Shown here: positions 58,091 to 64,000 of the stretch, in pieces | Numbering within the stretch: position 1 is the first letter of the stretch | Layout: the number at the start of each line of letters is the position of its first letter | Assembly: GCA_014904985.1 (NCBI GenBank) | Contig: MU128993.1 | Location: 1 to 64,000 of the forward strand | Origin: Hydnum rufescens UP504 | Lineage: Eukaryota; Basidiomycota; Agaricomycetes; Cantharellales; Hydnaceae | Direction: 5' to 3' | DNA length: 64,000 nt | Made by a program: the position numbers and the translations under genes | The notes under the pieces: generated by a model | What the model was told of the DNA's origin: nothing | The model's database searches: none | What the model saw: the letters and a program-made list of their open reading frames with translations, nothing else

Positions 58091-60369
58091 ATGGGCAGAC
58101 GCAAGATTGAGATTCAACCTATCCTCGTGAGTCCACAGACCCACGCCCGTGCGCATGCTCTTGGCGTTGACGGTCTCCCGCAGCACGACAGGAATCGATC
58201 TGTTACTTTTCTCAAGGCACGCACCCCGTCTTTTTTCGTCTCTTTTCGCTTGGCGTTCCTAAAGTTGGCTACAGCGCAAGAATGGACTCTTTAAAAAAGC
58301 ATACGAACTTGGCGTACTCTGTTCAGTGGATGTCGTCGTCATAGTATTCGGTCAGCTCCCTGCCTTTCCCTCTCCTCGCTGTCTCACTAACCGCTCGCTC
58401 TCAGGGCACAACCAAAAACTGTACGAGTACTCATCTGCACCCACTGCAACCACTGAAAAGATCATAGAGAAGCGTCTCAACGTCCGTACTTGCTCCCCAA
58501 CCTTCTGAATAATCGTGTTAACTGTTTCTTGTCACCCTTCCAGTACACAGGTGAAAAGGAATGCCGGGGTCCTCACGACTTCGGCTCTGATAAAGTTGAC
58601 GCTGACGGTGATGCGGATGGACTGGGAGACGATGATAGCGATGACCAAGCACTCTCCCCACAGTCCGCTCGACCAGGTGGTACTCAGCAACGCCCGCCGT
58701 CCACCAAGACATCTTCGTCTGCCAAATTAGGCCGCCAGTCTCCCACCCACCATACCAGGGATAATGATTTCATCGATGAATCTCATTCGAATGGCGGTCC
58801 CAGTGGATCCTCCATGTCTCGCGACCGGGCCTCTTCGCAGTCTAAGTATCAACAGCAGCAGCAGCAACAACAACAGCACCAACACCAGCAACAGCAACCC
58901 CAACAGCCACAGCAACACGACAACAGTCTACTCACTGGAGCCGGTGGACCATCCCTCTCCCTCGCCCACCTTCTAGCAGCAGGTGGAGGCGGCGCCAGTC
59001 TCAACATTAACTCTTCTGCCGGTCCAGCACCATACGATCTTTCGCATTTCACACATCCTCAGTTCTCCGACCCTCTCTCTGCATCTCAGTCACTCGCTCA
59101 TCTCCTGACAGCGAATCCGTACCTCGCCTCCCAGCTCTCGTCCCTCTCCTCCTACCATTCCCACCTAAGCTATCCCCCTACAGGGCCGGCCCCTTTCCCA
59201 ATGCACCCATTCGGCCCTCCAGGGGTCCAGGTTCCACTGGACCTGGATCTGTCCCCCTCCCCGGCGCTCCCCACATGAACGGTGTCAGTCTGCCAGGAAT
59301 AGGAGGATACCCACTTCATCCGCTCTATTCTTCTCCCCTTTTCGCAACCCTTCTCGCTCAGCAACAGCAACAGCAACAACACCATCAACACCATCAACAC
59401 CAGCAAAATCCTAACGCCCTTTTCCCCTTACATCCACCCATGCCTCGGGAACATAGCCACAGTGTCGATCACGACGGCAGGTCGCCTCGTCCTATGTCAA
59501 CCGACTGGTCTCTACATCAGCAACAACAACACCATGGGTACAATAGGCCCATAAAGAGAGAAAGCAGCCTCGACAGGTCGGATAATCGTGGTGCCTCCCG
59601 CCAAAGTGGTGGTGACAATGGCGCCGACAGTGTTGGTGGGGGAGGCATCCCTCGTTCTTCGCGCTCTCCATCTCCTTCATCACATTCACGTGGAGACTAT
59701 GCGGCGGGGATGACGACGAATCCTGGATCGGGGACGGGACCGGCATCGTCATCTCAAAAGTCCGGCGCGACGTGGCTAGATTTCCTCAACGCGATATCTT
59801 CGCAGCCAGCAGCCTCGAATGGCGACCCATCCGTCGTCTGCCACTGGGCTCCCCGGGATAGGCATCGGTTTGCCTGGTATCAATTCCTTCCCTCCTTTTG
59901 GGAGTCCCTTGAATCCTGGTGCTATGAATGTAGGTAATATTGGCACAGGTGGCATCGGTGCCGTTGGTGGTTTGGGGTTGGGCAGCCTTGGGGCTGAGTC
60001 CCCACATCCTGGGGTTCTTGGATATCCAGACATAGATTCCCCAGCGGTGCCGCCTTTTCTGCAACTGCAACGTCAGGGTACGATTCTCCTAGAGTCCATA
60101 AACGGAGACGTGATCAGTTGGACGACTCAAATATGCCAACGGGAGGCAGTGCCAATCTTGGAGGGAGCAGTGCCCTCGCCAGTCCTCCAAGTAGCAGTCC
60201 GGATACGAGTCGCGCGAGACACACTGCAGATTCGAGTGCGAGTCTGGCAGATGTCGAATTCGATTTTGCTGGAGGGATGGATGGAGAGGACGACAAGAAC
60301 CTCGATCCAGATTATGTGGAGAATGCTATGAGTAGAAGGGCACCTGCCAAAAGGACAAGGGTCACGTAG
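58091..60369 (+). CDS. RLM1: MADS-box transcription factor, RLM1/MEF2 type
   Basis: MEF2-type MADS factors bind CTA(A/T)4TAG sites; yeast Rlm1 acts at the end of the cell-wall-integrity MAP kinase pathway. Exons 58091-58126, 58184-58216, 58275-58350, 58405-58481 and from 58544 join in phase: [46 protein letters not shown], then the EKIIEKRLN helix. Intron 2 (58217-58274) is GC-AG (AAG^GCACGC) with acceptor ACAG chosen because it alone supplies the RK of the MADS helix. The long last exon is acidic, then Gln/His-rich with two polyQ tracts (58851-58918, 59359-59405), Gly/Pro/Ser-rich, with a C-terminal KRRRDQ patch and PAKRTRVT end. Three one-base frame changes (about 59220, 59820, 60042) interrupt the last exon; since frames rejoin sensibly each time, miscalled bases are likely. 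Confidence 0.9.
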
Positions 60370-61412
60370 TGTTAGGTGGTCCGTGTCTCGTTCTCTCTTT
60401 CCTCTGAGTACGATATTCTGAGCTCCACCACGTTAGGTCACGCTGGTTTCGCTGAGCCCATTGCCTCATTGGACAATTTCTTGCCTTTCGTTTCTCTCTG
60501 GACGGATGCACATCACACCTTAATTAATCTTCCATTCCTTTCGTCGCCATTCCGCCTATCGGCACCTCTCATTTACCCATTCTTGATTTGCACAACTTCC
60601 GGGTTAGACTAATAATCTCATTAATGACTGACAAACAAGTGAAAGGACTTCCAACAACACACGACTGTTTCTCTTCCCCACTGCTGCTATTTAACCATTT
60701 CGATATTCTTTGCTTGTATAGATATATACCGACGTCCTGGAGTGGACTTACTCTTTTGTCGTCGTCGTGTTTACTATGTTCGTTCCTGCTCCTGCTTCTC
60801 CCTCACTGACATCCCTCTTTCCACCTCCTGTGTGCTTTCCTAGGTAGCACGGACTATCCATCCATGACTCCCCTTACTACCTCATGGTGTGTATGGATCA
60901 GCCCGTCCGATCGATCCTCGATGTACTACTTTCTCTATATACCACCCCACCCCACCCGAACATTAATTATTTAGGGAATCTATTTTGTTTGTCGATCTTA
61001 TTTCGAATTTGATGGACACGTACTGTAGTTGGCCGTGGGGGGCTAAATTTTTCAAATTCTTTCTTCGTTTGTTTTTTTTTTTTGGTTCTCGAGGTCCTCT
61101 GCCCACTGCATAAACCTTTTATTGAAGCTTGTGCATCAATTTTGCGTCGGGCTTGAGGGTCTCAGGAATGTCACGAAAGCGCTGTTTTTGTCATTTGTGC
61201 AGCGTTTAGACACTGCGTATACAGTGTACACTTTGTGAGCAAGCCCCATGCCCCGAGTTGCGCATTGTCCGAGTAAGGACCCGTCCAACGGGCAATATTC
61301 TCATTGTGAAGCCTCCTATCGTCGCCCACAAGGTCGCCACAGAGTGTTGAGCTCTCCCACACACGCGGATGCAAATTGCAAAAATCTCCGCTCGCAACCC
61401 GCCGGCTCGAAA
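60370..61412. other. Intergenic between RLM1-like gene and SAM50
   Basis: About 1 kb with pyrimidine-rich tracts and a T-run near 61070. It serves as the 3' end of the MADS gene and the promoter of SAM50. No ORF is supported. Confidence 0.5.
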
Positions 61413-63488
61413 ATGGGCGATGATGTGAGTCTCTGATTGGGAATCGTCTTGCAATAATATTTAGGACTCTCGTACATCGTGTTTAGTTTCTGAGCGAGGA
61501 AGATGTCCCGCAACTTAAATCTCCCCTGGCGAATTCTTCGTCGCCCCGTTTGGGTGAGCCGGAGGATATCGAGGCGCTTCGGAAATGGCAGGAGGAACGG
61601 GCACAGAGACGGCTCAGAGGGGAATACGAATTTGCAGCTCGCCGGTTGGGTGAACTGGTAAGGATGGGTTTACATTGTGGTAGGGGGGTTCGCTTAAAAT
61701 CATTTCATTCGTTCCCCAGATTACTGCGAACATGGACACTCGTACTCATATCGCGGACGTACGCGTGCAAGGGTCAACCAAGACGCGTACATCGTTCCTG
61801 GGCTCACTCATATATCCGCATTTGCACCCCTCCCCCACGTCTGATACGGAGGGCACGCTGGAGGATGTGCTTCACCGTGTGCGCGGCATATCGGATACGT
61901 TCCGCCGTACCGATATCTTCTCGTCCGTTGACGCGTCCGTAGAACCAAGTCGTTCGCCGTTGGCGGAAGCCCATCATGTCGATGTCGTGTTGAAGGTTCG
62001 AGACAAACCACGAATTTTTGTGAAAGGTTCTACGGAAACTGGCAATAGTGAGGGTAGCGCTGTATGTCTCTCATTATTCGGCGGTCTATCATGTAGTGTG
62101 CACCAAACGTGACATTGATATTTCCAGACCGCGACGGCCCGGATACGAAACGCTTTCGGTGGAGCAGAAACACTCGAAGGGAGCGTGTCGTTTGGTACTC
62201 GCACGCGCCAGGCATTCCAAGTGCGCTTAGAAGCCCCACTCACATCCTCGCTTCGCACACGAGGCGAGATCCTTGCGTATCGCTTTGATAGGGACCAGAC
62301 TTTGTTTGCGAGTTCTAGTGAGGGAGTGACTGGCATCAAGGCTACGCTTCGGGTCAGTCTTCCTGGTCTATTGCTTCCACACTCATGTTCCGTTTGTTCA
62401 CATGCATGGTTCTGGCTCCATGAAGACTCGTTCCCTATTAGGCCTGCATGAAATTGCTTATGACGCTGCATTGCGACGGATCAAGGGGCTCACTCCCGCT
62501 GCATCCATTAGGTGTGTTGACGATAATCGCACTCACTTTCTTCTGACGCGCTCTTCATGAATTTAATGTAGCATGCGGGAAGCAGCAGGCCACAGCGTCA
62601 AATCTGCAATCTCACACACCGTTCTGCATGACACACGAGATAACACTATCACGGGTTCCTCAGGCGCTTACCACAAGTTGACCCAGGTGACGTTGGACCA
62701 ATAATCTACGCGTGCTTGCCCTAGACGTTTGCGAATATGGCTATGGTTTTGATGTAGGAAGTTGCGGGACTTGGAGGAGACGCCGCATATGTCAAGTCTG
62801 AGACTGAGTCCCACACGTCGCGAGCGATTTTCCCTGGGACAGTGCGTGTGTCCCGTGCTGGGCCTCGTGCAACACTCTAATGATAATTATGTTCAATCAA
62901 GACACTTTCCATTGCGGCACGCACAGGAGTGCTGTTTCCATTACTGGGAAAGAAGTCGCTCTTCACAGACCGCTTCCAATTAGGAGGTCCAACAAGTCTT
63001 CGGATGTTTAGACAAAATGGACTGGGTCCTAAAGATGGGGGTAGGCTTGGGTTTGTTCCGTGTCTGGTGACCCTCCATCCCTGACGATGGGTATAGTCGA
63101 TTCCCTAGGCGGTGAGCTATTCTGGTCTGCGGGGGTGAGTTTGATAAGCGACATCCCCCGAAGGCCTTCATGGCCTGTAAAGACCCACGTTTTCCTCAAT
63201 GCCGGCAGGCTCGACTTGCTCGATAAGTGTTCGTTTTTCCACTGTTTGTTTCTGCCCTTGCCATTAGACTGTTCTGAGCGTTGGCTCACCCTACTGTTAA
63301 CAGCAAAGCCCCTTGAGGCTACCCTGCAGGACATGTTCTCCAAACCATCGATCTCAGCGGGACTGGGTCTGATATATCGCTTTGACCCGGTTCGATTAGA
63401 GGTTAATCTCGGCGTGCCGCTTGTGGCGTCAAAAACGGATACTCTGAGGCGAGGTATTCAAGTAGGAATTGGAATGGAGTTTTCATAG
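61413..63488 (+). CDS. SAM50: SAM50/TOB55, mitochondrial outer-membrane beta-barrel insertase
   Basis: Omp85-family core of the SAM complex that folds beta-barrel proteins into the mitochondrial outer membrane. Ten exons: 61413-61424 (MGDD only), 61487-61657, 61720-62061, 62128-62365, 62442-62511, 62572-62686, 62758-62845, 62927-63040, 63097-63228 and 63304-63488, all in phase, 488 residues (normal for the family). The N-terminal half has one POTRA-like domain (VQGSTKTRTSFLGSLI, FRRTDIFSSVDASVEP, VDVVLKVRDKPRIFVKGSTE). The barrel follows (GSVSFGTRTRQAF, ITGSSGAYHKL, LFTDRFQLGGPTSLRMF with the loop-6 region, GGELFWSAGVSL). It ends SAGLGLIYRFDPVRLEVNLG and VGIGMEF, matching the usual C-terminal strand. 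Exons 4 and 7 need the downstream donors GTCTAT and GTGTGT. The gene converges on the right-edge ORF, 59 bp away. Confidence 0.95.
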
Positions 63489-63547
63489 ATCGCGTTCGTA
63501 AGCGTCTTAGCGAGGCATTGGGATCCTCTTCGATAATAACTTGTCGA

Positions 63548-63979
63548 TTATCGGGCTCTACATATTACTTCACCGCCCACATTTAGACTAACGGCCTCTC
63601 TGGCTTCGATCCATTCCTTCTCCCTCCCTCTCACTTTTATAATCGCGATTTCGCCCATGCCGAGGGGCTTGACGAACTCACTCCGCTTCCCGCTGACGAG
63701 CCTTCGAATCCCGTATGCATCCATGTGTATACGTTTTGAAGGCAGGGAGACGAGTTCCATGGCGGAAAGGACGGGTCGGTCGGAGCGGTATTTCAAGGAA
63801 GCCCATATTCGTCGATACGGCTCAGAGACTGCAAACCATTCGGAAGGGTCGGGCGCCGCTGCGGTTCCCCGAGTTATTGAGGAAATGAAGCCTATATAGC
63901 AAATGATAATGCGAAAGAACATGATGCGCAAGAGATGAGAGATGGGGATTTGGCAGATAAAGTAGGGGGAGAGGGCCAC
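63548..63979 (-). CDS. Unrecognised protein, probably the 3' exon of a gene extending past the window
   Basis: An open frame on the minus strand ends at TAG near 63548. A TAG acceptor near 63899 suggests the coding part begins with the segment containing GFISSITRGTAAAPDPSEWF; the stretch before it is hydrophobic and probably intronic. It reads naturally (PYRRIWASLKYRSDRP, RIHMDAYGIRRLVSG, MGEIAIIKVRGREKEW) but I recognise no domain. It is convergent with SAM50. Upstream exons would be to the right of the window. Confidence 0.5.
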   Translation of the reverse strand: MALSPYFICQIPISHLLRIMFFRIIICYIGFISSITRGTAAAPDPSEWFAVSEPYRRIWASLKYRSDRPVLSAMELVSLPSKRIHMDAYGIRRLVSGKRSEFVKPLGMGEIAIIKVRGREKEWIEAREAVSLNVGGEVICRAR

Positions 63980-64000
63980 TGACCCTCGCGGAGGAGAATG

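Noticed and set aside
62128..63040. Apparent frame breaks in SAM50 after exons 4 and 7
   Set aside because: Downstream donors at 62366 (GTCTAT) and 62846 (GTGTGT) restore phase and family-like sequence.
1..64000. CRISPR arrays, operons or phage genes
   Set aside because: The window is intron-rich eukaryotic DNA; no regularly spaced direct repeats or phage structural genes are present.

Overview
The window is nuclear DNA of a filamentous basidiomycete (Agaricomycetes; a Rhizoctonia/Ceratobasidium-like fungus is my best guess, not proven). The signs are genes broken by many 45-110 bp introns, NACHT-WD40 (NLR-like) genes in several copies, agaricomycete-type F-box proteins, a secreted basidiomycete LPMO-like protein and Ty1/copia debris. 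No RNA gene, CRISPR array or prokaryotic operon was found.

Region 1 (1-32 kb) is accessory and rearranged. It begins with a large unrecognised protein gene cut by the window edge, then GGGGCCCC-rich DNA and a 5'-truncated copia element whose LTR abuts, to the base, the broken end of a WD40 gene. From there to about 11.4 kb the sequence is a second copy of 15.5-20.0 kb: NLR 3' end, NLR 3' flank and an AARSD1/AlaX-type tRNA-editing gene. The second copy of the editing gene is nearly intact and the first is decayed. A decayed RING gene sits inside the first unit only. One NACHT-WD40 gene fills 12.0-16.1 kb; an inverted, badly damaged paralogue fills 28.5-32.2 kb. Between them lie a novel 306-residue protein gene, phosphoglucomutase and an F-box/LRR-like gene.

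Region 2 (32-41.9 kb) has a small inverted-repeat element, a solo-LTR-like element, an intact RING protein gene (paralogue of the decayed one), a secreted AA14-like LPMO gene with a 7-nt exon, and about 3 kb with no gene I can support.

Region 3 (41.9-64 kb) is mostly conserved housekeeping: ARP1 and LNP1 head to head (73 bp between start codons), a METTL21/EFM7-type methyltransferase, an F-box gene, two tandem copies of a DUF2306 membrane-protein gene separated by two inverted-repeat transposons, an RLM1/MEF2-type MADS gene and SAM50, which converges on a partial unknown gene at the right edge.

Many otherwise good genes carry one-base gaps in short homopolymers (phosphoglucomutase, MADS, DUF2306, F-box). 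Other genes (ARP1, LNP1, methyltransferase, SAM50, RING, LPMO, the 306-residue protein) read cleanly through every splice. Single-base frameshifts here should therefore not be taken as proof of pseudogenes.
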